A stretch of 9,774 bases of DNA from contig JAKAOI010000051.1 in the NCBI GenBank assembly GCA_021812265.1, positions 1 to 9,774 of the forward strand, read 5' to 3'. Numbering within the stretch: the stretch's first letter is position 1; every line of letters begins with the position of its first letter. This DNA is from Chloroflexota bacterium (GTDB taxonomy: Bacteria; Chloroflexota; Ktedonobacteria; Ktedonobacterales; JACDGC01). Below are positions 1 to 5,653 of the stretch, in pieces. The notes beneath the pieces are model-generated. The model ran no database searches. It saw only the letters and a list, made by a program, of their open reading frames with translations, and was not told the DNA's origin. The translations under genes and the position numbers were made by a program.

Positions 1-2
1 AC

Positions 3-98
3 GCCGCGATCAATATCAAAACGGTTGCCGTCAATCAACCGATGGTATCACCCCTGGGTCGTTGTGTCGTAAGGGTAGATACAAGCCCCTTGCTTTAG
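3..98 (+). CDS. tnpB: TnpB C-terminus (partial, 5' end outside window)
   Basis: The frame starting at base 3 reads AAINIKTVAVNQPMVSPLGR and continues to a TAG at 96-98, giving 31 visible residues. The opening AAINIK matches the segment that directly follows the third RuvC aspartate in TnpB proteins (consensus D-R-D-x-N-A-A-x-N-I). This is therefore the very end of the RNA-guided nuclease. TnpB binds an omega RNA made from the 3' end of its own gene and cuts DNA matching the guide, which helps the element persist. No catalytic residue is inside the window, so integrity of the protein cannot be judged. The stop codon lies within the terminal hairpin, as is usual for this family. Confidence 0.7.
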   Translation, partial: AAINIKTVAVNQPMVSPLGRCVVRVDTSPLL

Positions 99-109
99 CT
101 ATGGGGTTA
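83..109 (+). ncRNA. Terminal hairpin of a TnpB omega (guide) RNA
   Basis: CCCC at 86-89 pairs with GGGG at 103-106. A GU pair (85/107) and an AU pair (84/108) extend it outward, and an inner GC/GC stem (92-93/98-99) closes a TTTA loop. The unpaired T before the GGGG side and the TTTA loop are shared with many IS605-type right ends. The scaffold would end here and the guide would start in the flanking DNA from about 110-116. Confidence 0.55.
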
Positions 110-616
110 TTGACTCACGAGTTTAGTTAGTTGCGACATGTGGTTCACTCCATTTGTCGCTGCATAGAAAACACCTCCGGGGCGCAGTATGCGAACTATT
201 TCAGCAAGCGCAATGGATAATGGCTTAACATGGTAGAGCATGTGGTTGGCGATAACAACATCAAAACTTTTATCAGCAAAAGGCAGCGCCAGAACATTAG
301 CGGTTTGAAATGTGACGCTGTTTCTTAGTTTCTGCAAGTTATTACGGATTTGCTCTACCATCAGAGGTGATTGATCTGAAAGGACTAAACGCCAATCAAC
401 GGGTATTCGGTCGTAATTTTGGCTCCATAATTCGCCAGAACCTGCGCCGATTTCAAGTATGGTACATGTAGTGGGCAGCTCAAACTGTTCAAAGACCCAA
501 CGATGCCAAGGATATGGTTTTTCAGAAAATCTGTCGTGTAGAGAAATACGAGTTTGCAAATGAGAACTGGTTTTATATTGCAAAGTCACAACGTTATCAT
601 CATCATTTTTATCCAT
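107..616 (-). pseudogene. Class I SAM-dependent methyltransferase, C-terminus cut off by element insertion
   Basis: The 169-residue frame is a Rossmann-fold methyltransferase of the UbiE/Methyltransf_11 kind. Motif I ILEIGAGSG lies at 53-61, the acidic ribose-binding residue is D81 in LVLSDQSP, ADKSFDVVIANHMLYHV spans 114-130, and LRPGG sits at 144-148. The N-terminal RFSEKPYPWHRWVFEQF is typical of a subgroup usually about 260-280 residues long. The frame ends shortly after TNGVNHMSQLTKLV, and its last codons and TAA stop are contributed by the IS200/IS605 end. Roughly the last 90-100 residues, including the later beta strands, are therefore missing. The SAM site survives but the substrate side is probably lost, so activity is doubtful. 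The ATG at 616 has no clear Shine-Dalgarno. The substrate cannot be named. Confidence 0.75.
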
Positions 617-652
617 TAGGGAATCTTAACTTTCAAGATTTCGGATAATTTC

Positions 653-681
653 AGTTTAGTATTTGAATTTTAGGTTGTCAG
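653..681 (-). promoter_or_regulatory. Possible promoter of the methyltransferase gene
   Basis: Read on the - strand, CTGACA (681-676) is followed after 17 bases by TAAACT (658-653). That is five of six and four of six matches to the sigma-70 consensus, about 35 bp upstream of the start codon. The surroundings are AT-rich, so chance matches are likely. Confidence 0.3.
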
Positions 682-721
682 CCTATTCCGATGAGAATAA
701 TTTAGATACATTGTAACGTGT

Positions 722-964
722 ATGGAGAATACGTATAATAATTGCACTGGGAAAATATGGAAAGCCGGAGGCAGTTCCTTATTGACCAAAGACTATTTTG
801 ATATAAAATTTCCTGGCCATATCGGCAATTTGCTTTGATTCAATTTTATCTCGAAAAATGTGGAACAGCAACTATGTTTTTTAATAAAACGAAAGAAAAC
901 TCTTACCTATCTGCTCCAAGCATTAAATGAGAATTATGGAACCCATATTTTTTTATCGAAGTAA
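722..964 (+). pseudogene. Possible decayed small gene interrupted by one in-frame TGA
   Basis: A frame opening at ATG 722 reads MENTYNNCTGKIWKAGGSSL and on through DYFDIKFPGHIGNLL to a TGA at 836-838. It then continues in the same frame as FNFISKNVEQQLCFLIKR and LTYLLQALNENYGTHIFLSK to a TAA at 962-964. The composition looks protein-like (charged turns, hydrophobic spacing), and only one stop breaks 80 codons of AT-rich DNA. I do not recognise the family. It precedes another orphan ORF in the same orientation, so it could be the broken first gene of a small pair. No convincing ribosome-binding site precedes the ATG. Chance openness remains a real alternative. Confidence 0.3.
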
Positions 965-1014
965 ATAGAGTTATCATAAATAGGGAAGAGTACATATTAA
1001 ATTGAGAAGTAAAA

Positions 1015-1491
1015 ATGATTTATTTTAACCCAACTGATTATGGAGATTTAGACACGTTTAAACTTTCGTGGAGATGGACTAATCCCAAATATACGGTTTT
1101 GCCAGAAGATGAATATCGCGCAATACGACCATTGCGCCCTCATATAGCAGAACAACTATATGCTCGATATTATGTCTCAGAAGCAACTGATTTGTGGAGA
1201 TGTCTGTGGTCGCGTGATCCAACGTATAAAACAAATTTTTTTTCGGAAGTGGAGCGAATCATTACTATTGATCAAATCAAAATGTCTGAAGATGAATATG
1301 AAACGGATATTGTAATAATATGGGATCCGGATGTAGCTGCAGTGGTTCCGTGGAAAATGATACAGAAATATTGGGATGATTTTTGGTATGATGATGATTT
1401 ATATGTATTCCCAACATCGCAAAGATGGGGGTTGTTTAGATATCACGAAGACTCAGAACCAATTATATTCGGGAAGAAAATGAGTATGTAG
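1015..1491 (+). CDS. Orphan 158-residue soluble protein, possibly immunity-protein-like
   Basis: This intact, acidic, aromatic-rich protein has no signal peptide or membrane segment. Notable stretches are KLSWRWTNPKYTVLPEDEYR (16-35), an IRPLRPHIAEQLYARYYVS helix region, IVIIWDPDVAAVVPWKMIQKYWDDFWYDDD (around 99-128) and the end RWGLFRYHEDSEPIIFGKK. The WxxFxxYWDDFxYxxDD pattern followed by a WxLFxxxE...FG strand pair recalls small immunity-type or SMI1/DUF2947-like proteins of toxin neighbourhoods. That is only an impression and no function is claimed. The ATG at 1015 has a weak GAGAAG upstream. The DNA is much richer in A and T than the operon and comEC to the right, which suggests recent transfer. 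No matching toxin gene is in the window. Confidence 0.6.
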   Translation: MIYFNPTDYGDLDTFKLSWRWTNPKYTVLPEDEYRAIRPLRPHIAEQLYARYYVSEATDLWRCLWSRDPTYKTNFFSEVERIITIDQIKMSEDEYETDIVIIWDPDVAAVVPWKMIQKYWDDFWYDDDLYVFPTSQRWGLFRYHEDSEPIIFGKKMSM

Positions 1492-1550
1492 TCGGCAAAA
1501 ATTTTCAACTATCCCAACCGCAAGATAAAAGAGAAAAATTATCAAGCAGA

Positions 1551-1660
1551 TTGAAGCATTTGGACTATCAGATGGAAATACGCAATGGAATACAATATAT
1601 CAAACCACCGATGATAGAGGTTCCTGCAGGAGAATTTTTAATGGGCGCTATACAGACACA
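1551..1660 (+). pseudogene. N-terminal fragment of an FGE-sulfatase (formylglycine-generating enzyme-like) domain gene
   Basis: The frame reads MEIRNGIQYIKPPMIEVPAG then EFLMG (ATG at 1572, motif at 1608-1646). MxxVPAGEFLMG is the hallmark opening of the FGE-sulfatase domain (SUMF1, EgtB and kinase-associated relatives), normally followed by an acidic stretch and more than 200 further residues. Here the same frame turns into a low-quality GAIQTQTSPLL sequence. A different frame gives YTDTDESAAPYSRRTFGQRE before a stop, which could be the next domain residues after a one-base shift. Nothing further of the fold appears, and IS200/IS605-like right-end sequence starts by about 1710. The gene is therefore a remnant, probably broken by that insertion. 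The true upstream start is unclear; a TTG at 1551 and an ATG at 1572 are both possible. Confidence 0.5.
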
Positions 1661-1704
1661 GACGAGTCCGCTGCTCCTTATTCGCGCCGTACCTTCGGGC
1701 AGAG

Positions 1705-1843
1705 GGAAACGGGATCGGTGTGACCGATTAGAACGCTTGGGGACTGATGACCGCTATCATGCGATGGGTTCCATCTCATGGCAAGTTGCCAGGGCAACGA
1801 GAACCAAGAATCCGCTCTGGCTTCAGCCTATGCGGAGTCTCAT
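1705..1843 (+). mobile_element. Second IS200/IS605-type right end with omega-RNA-like hairpins, no tnpB visible
   Basis: The run from ACGCTTGGGGACTGATGACC (1733-1752) to AACCAAGAATCCGC and GCGGAGTCTCAT (ending about 1842) resembles the 3' end of TnpB elements, which often finish AAGAATCC-stem-CTTTAG-stem-GGAGTGTCA. Four stems are visible: ATCGGT/ACCGAT at 1714-1719/1723-1728, GATGG/CCATC at 1763-1767/1771-1775, GTTGCC/GGCAAC within 1784-1798, and TCCGC/GCGGA at 1811-1815/1832-1836. An inner GGC-TTCA-GCC loop sits inside the last stem. I could not find a TnpB C-terminal signature in the adjacent frames, so this may be a solo end or a strongly deleted copy. It differs in sequence from the end at 1-114 but has the same orientation and hairpin architecture. 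The left boundary is approximate. Confidence 0.5.
1811..1836 (+). ncRNA. Terminal omega-RNA-like hairpin of the second element end
   Basis: TCCGC (1811-1815) pairs with GCGGA (1832-1836), and GGC (1819-1821) pairs with GCC (1826-1828) around a TTCA loop. As in the first element, a short asymmetric internal loop separates the two helices. Guide sequence would begin after about 1842, which here is the upstream region of the ABC transporter operon. Confidence 0.4.
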
Positions 1844-1857
1844 AGATATGATACATG

Positions 1858-1874
1858 TCATGAACAGTTCATGA
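1858..1874. promoter_or_regulatory. Perfect 17-bp palindrome, candidate operator of the transporter operon
   Basis: TCATGAAC-A-GTTCATGA is a perfect inverted repeat with 8-bp arms. Its centre (1866) is about 92 bp before the ATPase start and roughly 54 bp before the start point expected from the TATACT box at 1908-1913. Dyads of this size suit NarL/LiaR/DesR-type regulators, and such a regulator is encoded at the end of the same operon. Binding by that regulator is inference. Confidence 0.5.
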
Positions 1875-1884
1875 TTTGCGACAC

Positions 1885-1913
1885 TACACCTGCGGATCAT
1901 TTCCAACTATACT
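1885..1913 (+). promoter_or_regulatory. Possible activator-dependent promoter of the ABC transporter operon
   Basis: TATACT at 1908-1913 matches the -10 consensus in five of six positions. The position 17 bases upstream (1885-1890, TACACC) is a very poor -35 box. A good -10, a bad -35 and a dyad just upstream are what an activator-driven promoter looks like. Transcription would start near 1920 with a leader of about 38 nt. Confidence 0.35.
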
Positions 1914-1957
1914 ATTGTCAGAACAGCAATTTACTGTTTGGAAAGGAACAAAACAAT

Positions 1958-2902
1958 ATGCAAGTTGGAGTGTTTGATGTGGTGGAAAATGCTGCAATAC
2001 ATCGTGATCCTGAACCAATTATAGCAGTTTCCGGAGTCTCAAAAACATTTGGAACAGTTCACGCCGTAGATACCATTGATCTAAAAATCTTTAGAGGCGA
2101 AACAGTTGCTTTGCTCGGGCCAAATGGCGCAGGTAAGACGACAACAATTAATATGCTGCTTGGCTTGCTTACCCCAACAACCGGATCAATTCATATATTT
2201 AGAATGAGTCCGACCAAAGCAATTCAGCAAAGCCTTGTTGGCGCTATGATTCAGGAAGGCAAGATGATACCGGGAGTGACAATTAGTGAATTTATTGATT
2301 TTGTGCGCTCTCTCCATCCTCATCCGCTGCCCAAAGATCAATTGATAGAAATTGCCGGTCTGCAAGGATTGTTGGGCCGCCGTCTGGATCGTTTATCGGG
2401 CGGGCAGACGCAGCGAGTGCGATTTTCCATGGCAATTGCCGGCAACCCTGAATTATTGCTGCTCGATGAGCCGACTGCGGCTATGGATGTTGAGACACGC
2501 CGCGAATTTTGGTCTAGTATGCAGGCGTATGCCAGTTTGGGGCACACAATACTTTTTGCAACCCATTACTTAGAGGAAGCAGAAGCTTTTGCGTCCCGAT
2601 TGGTGATTATTGCAAGAGGAAAGATTGTGATTGATGGAACTATCGAGTTTATTCAACAGCAATATGGTGAGAAGCGTGTTACGTGCAATGTGCCGGCAGA
2701 CGCCATATCTGCTGCGAGTCAATTAGCCGGTGTGCAACGGTATGAGACGCATAATCACTATATTACCCTCTTTACCGGTGATGTTGACGCCACGGTAAGG
2801 GCGTTAGCCGCCAGCACAATTCCTTGGCAGAATATTAGCATATCCGGCATTGCTCTGGAAGATATATTTCTATCCTTAGTTCGTAAAGGAGAATCAAAAT
2901 GA
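1958..2902 (+). CDS. ABC exporter ATPase subunit (DrrA/CcmA-like)
   Basis: This cytoplasmic ATPase powers the ABC-2 permease encoded next. From the ATG at 1958 it has 314 residues. Walker A GPNGAGKTT is at 54-62, Q-loop Q99 in MIQEGKM, signature LSGGQTQRVRFSMAIAGNPE from 146, Walker B LLLLDEPTAAMD from 166 and switch H203 in FATHYLEEAEA. An antibiotic-exporter-type C-terminal extension follows (about 225-314). All motifs are intact. A longer in-frame start at 1778 exists, but the first 60 codons translate element-end DNA. GGAAAGGA (1940-1947) lies 10 bases before 1958, and homologues begin near there. The gene ends TGA within an ATGA overlap with the permease start, so the two are co-translated. 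It is the only standard gene here using TGA. Order and type match yvfR of Bacillus subtilis and LnrL of the linearmycin exporter. Substrate unknown. Confidence 0.93.
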   Translation: MQVGVFDVVENAAIHRDPEPIIAVSGVSKTFGTVHAVDTIDLKIFRGETVALLGPNGAGKTTTINMLLGLLTPTTGSIHIFRMSPTKAIQQSLVGAMIQEGKMIPGVTISEFIDFVRSLHPHPLPKDQLIEIAGLQGLLGRRLDRLSGGQTQRVRFSMAIAGNPELLLLDEPTAAMDVETRREFWSSMQAYASLGHTILFATHYLEEAEAFASRLVIIARGKIVIDGTIEFIQQQYGEKRVTCNVPADAISAASQLAGVQRYETHNHYITLFTGDVDATVRALAASTIPWQNISISGIALEDIFLSLVRKGESK

Positions 2903-3636
2903 AAGAATATATGCGGCTTGAGGCATTGCGCACCATTCGCGATCCTCTGTATACAACTATTGCCATTGCTGCGCCCATTGGTTTTTATCTTTTATTTGCC
3001 GGGCTTTTTGGCGCATCACCTCACGCTTCCGGAACGCTATCAGGCAATGTAGAGATTATGGTTGCCTTGGCTGTGTTTGGCGGAATCTGGTCATGTTTGG
3101 TGGCAACCGGACCACGAATTGCTTTTGAACGGAATAGCGGCTGGCTGAAGAATTTGCAGTTGCTGCCAATTTCTCCGCTGGCTATTTTCATCGGGCGATT
3201 TTTGATTGCTGTTATATTTGCATTACCGGCGATGTTATTGGTGTACATTACTGCCGTTGTTGTTCATGGTGTCTCTTTGCCTGCCAATCAATGGGCGGCG
3301 ATGATTTTGTTGATGTGGATTGGGGTCTGGCCATTTGCTATTTTTGGAGTAATCTTGGGGTATATTACCAGCGCAGAATCATCGTTCGGCATTACCTTTG
3401 GCATTTATCAGGTGGTCTCGGCGCTGGGTGGATTGTGGGTTCCACCTGCCATATTGCCCAATTCAATATTGAACATAGGAAAATTGCTGCCAACATATCA
3501 GGCGGCAGATATTGGCTGGCATATAGCCAATGGCTTGTATCCAACATGGGTTAGCGGCGTTAATCTTTTGCTATGGAGCTTGGTGTTTTTGATCATCATC
3601 GCTATCGTTGCGCCAAGAGCCACAAAAATACGGTAA
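2899..3636 (+). CDS. ABC-2 type permease subunit of the exporter
   Basis: This 245-residue integral membrane protein starts with a short amphipathic stretch (MKEYMRLEALRTIRDPLY) and has about six membrane spans: roughly 19-38, 52-70, 98-125, 130-155, 158-180 and 216-240. The GGLWVPPAILPNSILNIGKLLPTYQA segment (about 177-202) is the conserved loop of ABC-2 permeases, with proline before the last span. A homodimer with two copies of the upstream ATPase would make a full exporter, since only one permease gene is present. The Linearmycin system has two (LnrM, LnrN), while yvfS stands alone as here. AAAGGAG (2886-2892) sits 6 bases before the ATG. Translational coupling through the 4-base overlap ensures balanced subunits. 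The C-terminus is cytoplasmic and basic (APRATKIR). Confidence 0.9.
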   Translation: MKEYMRLEALRTIRDPLYTTIAIAAPIGFYLLFAGLFGASPHASGTLSGNVEIMVALAVFGGIWSCLVATGPRIAFERNSGWLKNLQLLPISPLAIFIGRFLIAVIFALPAMLLVYITAVVVHGVSLPANQWAAMILLMWIGVWPFAIFGVILGYITSAESSFGITFGIYQVVSALGGLWVPPAILPNSILNIGKLLPTYQAADIGWHIANGLYPTWVSGVNLLLWSLVFLIIIAIVAPRATKIR

Positions 3637-3764
3637 AATATTTGCATAGACCTGAGCGAAAGCAAAGAATAAGGGGAATTTGTGGGAGACAGCATACTCC
3701 TGCCGGGGTTTGATGTGCGAGGAAATGTTATCAAAATCCCCTATTCCTTTTCCAAACACAAGTC

Positions 3765-3770
3765 TATAAT
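3765..3770 (+). promoter_or_regulatory. Perfect TATAAT box ahead of the histidine kinase gene
   Basis: TATAAT lies 25 bases before the kinase ATG at 3796, in the 159-bp gap after the permease. No good -35 hexamer is present at 16-18 bases spacing (CTATTC/TATTCC). If used, it would start transcription near 3777 and give the sensor pair basal expression separate from the exporter genes. Confidence 0.35.
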
Positions 3771-3780
3771 ACGCGGAGAA

Positions 3781-3788
3781 AGAGGTGG
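3781..3788 (+). promoter_or_regulatory. Ribosome-binding site that fixes the kinase start
   Basis: AGAGGTGG is complementary to the 16S 3' tail and lies 7 bases before ATG 3796. The in-frame GTG at 3682 would add 38 residues (MGDSILLPGFDVRGNVIKIP...) with no membrane or family character, so the ATG is preferred. Confidence 0.6.
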
Positions 3789-3795
3789 TTGGAGT

Positions 3796-5013
3796 ATGGA
3801 ATTTTCCGAACAAACAGCGCCGCAGAAACATGCGTTTTTTTACTCACCGTTGTTGCTGTGGGGATTTTGGTTGATGTGGCTTCCTTTTCTCATACCTGTA
3901 GGCATGTATTTATGGGCGCTGCCATCCTCACCAGCGAAATATCTGAACTTTGTTCAACTAACCCTCTTTGTCAGCTTATATGGCTGGCTTACCTGGAATG
4001 AAGCCCGGCGAATGACATCCGGTGTATCGAGGATATTTCGATATTTACCGCAGAAAAATTGGCGCCGAATTGACCAGATTGCGACTATTGTGTTAGTTGG
4101 GTTAGCAGCTGCTGCCAGCCTTTCTCAGGGCGCACAGGCGTTAGGCGCATTTATCTTTGTTAGCGCGGCGTTGTCCGGCAAATATACTAATGTATTGAAA
4201 GGCGCGGCAATTCTGGCGGGATTAATGATTCTCTCTACTATGACGGGGATACTTATTGGCGCACTTGGGACAATAATTGTACAAAATCTCTTTTTGATTC
4301 CGGTAGTTGGTGTTACAACTACTTCCTTTATCCGTACCATAAACATGAATTATGAACTGCGGTCGGCCCGGCAAGAAATAGTTCGCCTTGCTGTATCGGA
4401 AGAACGCTTGCGGTTTGCCCGCGATTTGCATGATTTGCTTGGGCATACACTTTCTTTAATTTCAATCAAAAGCGAACTTGCCGGGCATCTTATTATTGAA
4501 AATCCACAACAGGCGCGCCAGGAAGTTTTGGATATAGAGACGGCTGCTCGCGCTGCTTTGCAAGAAGTACGCGAAGCTGTGGCAGGCTACCGCAAGTCTA
4601 CGTTATCCAGCGAATTGCAGCATGCGGGTGAGTTACTTACTGCTGCGGGTATTCATTGCAAAATACAAGGAGATTTTTTACATATACCGGCTTCTGTTGA
4701 ATCAGTGTTTACATGGATCATTCGGGAAGGATCAACAAATATTGTGCGTCATAGCCACGCCAAGCATTGCGCTTTTATATTTACACAACAACATCAGCAA
4801 GTGGATTTGGTTATTGAAGATGATGGCCCCCATCGAGACCATGTACTTGGTGTAGGCAATGGATTGAATGGAATAAAGGAGCGAGTTCTTAATATACAGG
4901 GAGTTTGTGAGTATGGTCCGATGGAAAATCGAGGATTTCGTATTTGGGTTCAGGCTCCCGTACAGGAACATCAAAATATAATTGCTCAAGTTGAGGCCGG
5001 CACAGAGATATAG
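3796..5013 (+). CDS. DesK/LiaS/YvfT-like membrane sensor histidine kinase
   Basis: From ATG 3796 the protein has 405 residues. Residues 14-180 form a multi-span sensor with four to six hydrophobic segments (about 16-41, 50-66, 94-125, 132-150, 152-178) and almost no extracellular domain, as in DesK-type intramembrane sensors. A short helix (184-204) links to a HisKA_3 domain with RFARDLHDLLGHTLS; H212 is the predicted phospho-acceptor. A degenerate-length HATPase_c follows: N-box REGSTNIVRHS (310-320, N315), EDDG (341-344) and GNGLNGIKERV (354-364). All key residues are present. It should phosphorylate the response regulator encoded 14 bases downstream. A membrane-only sensor encoded beside an ABC exporter suggests it detects the transported, membrane-perturbing compound or transporter activity. 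Confidence 0.92.
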   Translation: MEFSEQTAPQKHAFFYSPLLLWGFWLMWLPFLIPVGMYLWALPSSPAKYLNFVQLTLFVSLYGWLTWNEARRMTSGVSRIFRYLPQKNWRRIDQIATIVLVGLAAAASLSQGAQALGAFIFVSAALSGKYTNVLKGAAILAGLMILSTMTGILIGALGTIIVQNLFLIPVVGVTTTSFIRTINMNYELRSARQEIVRLAVSEERLRFARDLHDLLGHTLSLISIKSELAGHLIIENPQQARQEVLDIETAARAALQEVREAVAGYRKSTLSSELQHAGELLTAAGIHCKIQGDFLHIPASVESVFTWIIREGSTNIVRHSHAKHCAFIFTQQHQQVDLVIEDDGPHRDHVLGVGNGLNGIKERVLNIQGVCEYGPMENRGFRIWVQAPVQEHQNIIAQVEAGTEI

Positions 5014-5027
5014 AAAGGATATATACA

Positions 5028-5633
5028 ATGATTCGTGTTTTATTGGCGGAAGATCAGTCGATGGTGCGTGGGGCATTGGCTGCCTTATTGAATCGTGAGC
5101 AGGATATTACAATAGTTGCGGAAGTTATGCGTGGTGATGAGGCGCTGGCAGTTGCTATGAAAGTACAACCCGATATTGCTCTGCTGGATATTGAAATGCC
5201 TGGGGCAACCGGTATTGAAGTAGCAGGTTTGCTGCGTGATGCTCTGCCAACCTGCAAAACGCTGATCCTTACAACATTTGGGCGCCCGGGGTATCTGCGG
5301 CGGGCAATTGAAAATGGCGCTTCCGGTTTTCTTGTTAAAGATGCGCCAGCAGCGCAACTTGCCATGGCTATACGCCGGATTATGGCAGGAGAACGTGTTG
5401 TGGATCCGCAACTGGCGATGTCTGCGCTCAGTGATGGCGATAATCCATTGACACATCGTGAGCAAGAAATTCTGTTATTTGTTCATAGGGGAGCGTCAAA
5501 TGCCGATATTGCCTCATCTCTGGCTCTCACCGAAGGAACGGTAAGAAATTATCTTTCAACGGCCATGCAGAAACTTGCCGCCGGCACTCGAGTAGAAGCC
5601 GCCATGAAAGCTTCGCAGAAGGGATGGATTTAA
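5028..5633 (+). CDS. NarL/LuxR-family response regulator (DesR/YvfU-like)
   Basis: This 201-residue transcription regulator has a receiver domain (1-118) with acidic residues E8 and D9, phospho-acceptor D54 in IALLDIEMPG, switch T82/T83 and K104 in FLVKDAP. A LuxR-type helix-turn-helix follows at about 138-197 (NPLTHREQEILLFVHRGASN, then ADIASSLALTEGTVRNYLST and AMQKLAAGTRVEAA). The recognition helix TEGTVRNYLSTAMQKL and the GW ending are typical of the DesR group. AAAGGA (5014-5019) lies 8 bases before the ATG, and the gap after the kinase stop is 14 bases, so the pair is co-transcribed. It likely acts as a phosphorylated dimer on a dyad. The only perfect dyad found near a start in this module is TCATGAACAGTTCATGA at 1858-1874, so autoregulation of the exporter operon is the simplest model. 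Confidence 0.93.
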   Translation: MIRVLLAEDQSMVRGALAALLNREQDITIVAEVMRGDEALAVAMKVQPDIALLDIEMPGATGIEVAGLLRDALPTCKTLILTTFGRPGYLRRAIENGASGFLVKDAPAAQLAMAIRRIMAGERVVDPQLAMSALSDGDNPLTHREQEILLFVHRGASNADIASSLALTEGTVRNYLSTAMQKLAAGTRVEAAMKASQKGWI

Positions 5634-5644
5634 GCGTATGCGAT

Positions 5645-5653
5645 TAAAAAATA
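5645..5653. repeat. Left copy of 9-bp direct repeat (target duplication)
   Basis: TAAAAAATA directly abuts the left terminal inverted repeat of the small element. The identical 9-mer abuts the right end at 5789-5797, and the match stops exactly at 9 bases on both sides. Confidence 0.6.

Larger units (their letters stand above)
1..114 (+). mobile_element. Right end of an IS200/IS605-group (TnpB-carrying) element
   Basis: This stretch holds the 3' tail of a tnpB reading frame followed at once by a GC-rich hairpin of the form CCCC-TTGC-TTTA-GCTA-TGGGG. That is the usual terminal structure of IS200/IS605 and IS1341 elements, where the tnpB stop codon falls inside the hairpin. The element enters from outside the window. 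Its right boundary should lie around 108-116, because the interrupted methyltransferase frame on the opposite strand becomes non-homologous there. The exact base cannot be fixed without an empty-site sequence. In this class the DNA just beyond the right end supplies the guide segment of the omega RNA. Here that segment would be antisense-oriented methyltransferase sequence. Confidence 0.75.

Noticed and set aside
711..739. TTGTAA (711-716) - 17 bp - TATAAT (734-739), a promoter-like pair on the + strand
   Set aside because: The -10 lies inside the candidate decayed frame starting at 722 and is 275 bp from the next gene. The tract is very AT-rich, so a chance match is likely.
1778..1957. Longer ATPase start giving 60 extra N-terminal residues
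   Set aside because: These codons translate element-end hairpins and the operator region. The ATG at 1958 has a proper ribosome-binding site and gives the family-typical N-terminus.
3682..3795. GTG start adding 38 residues to the histidine kinase
   Set aside because: The extension has no family or membrane character, while AGAGGTGG sits 7 bases before ATG 3796.
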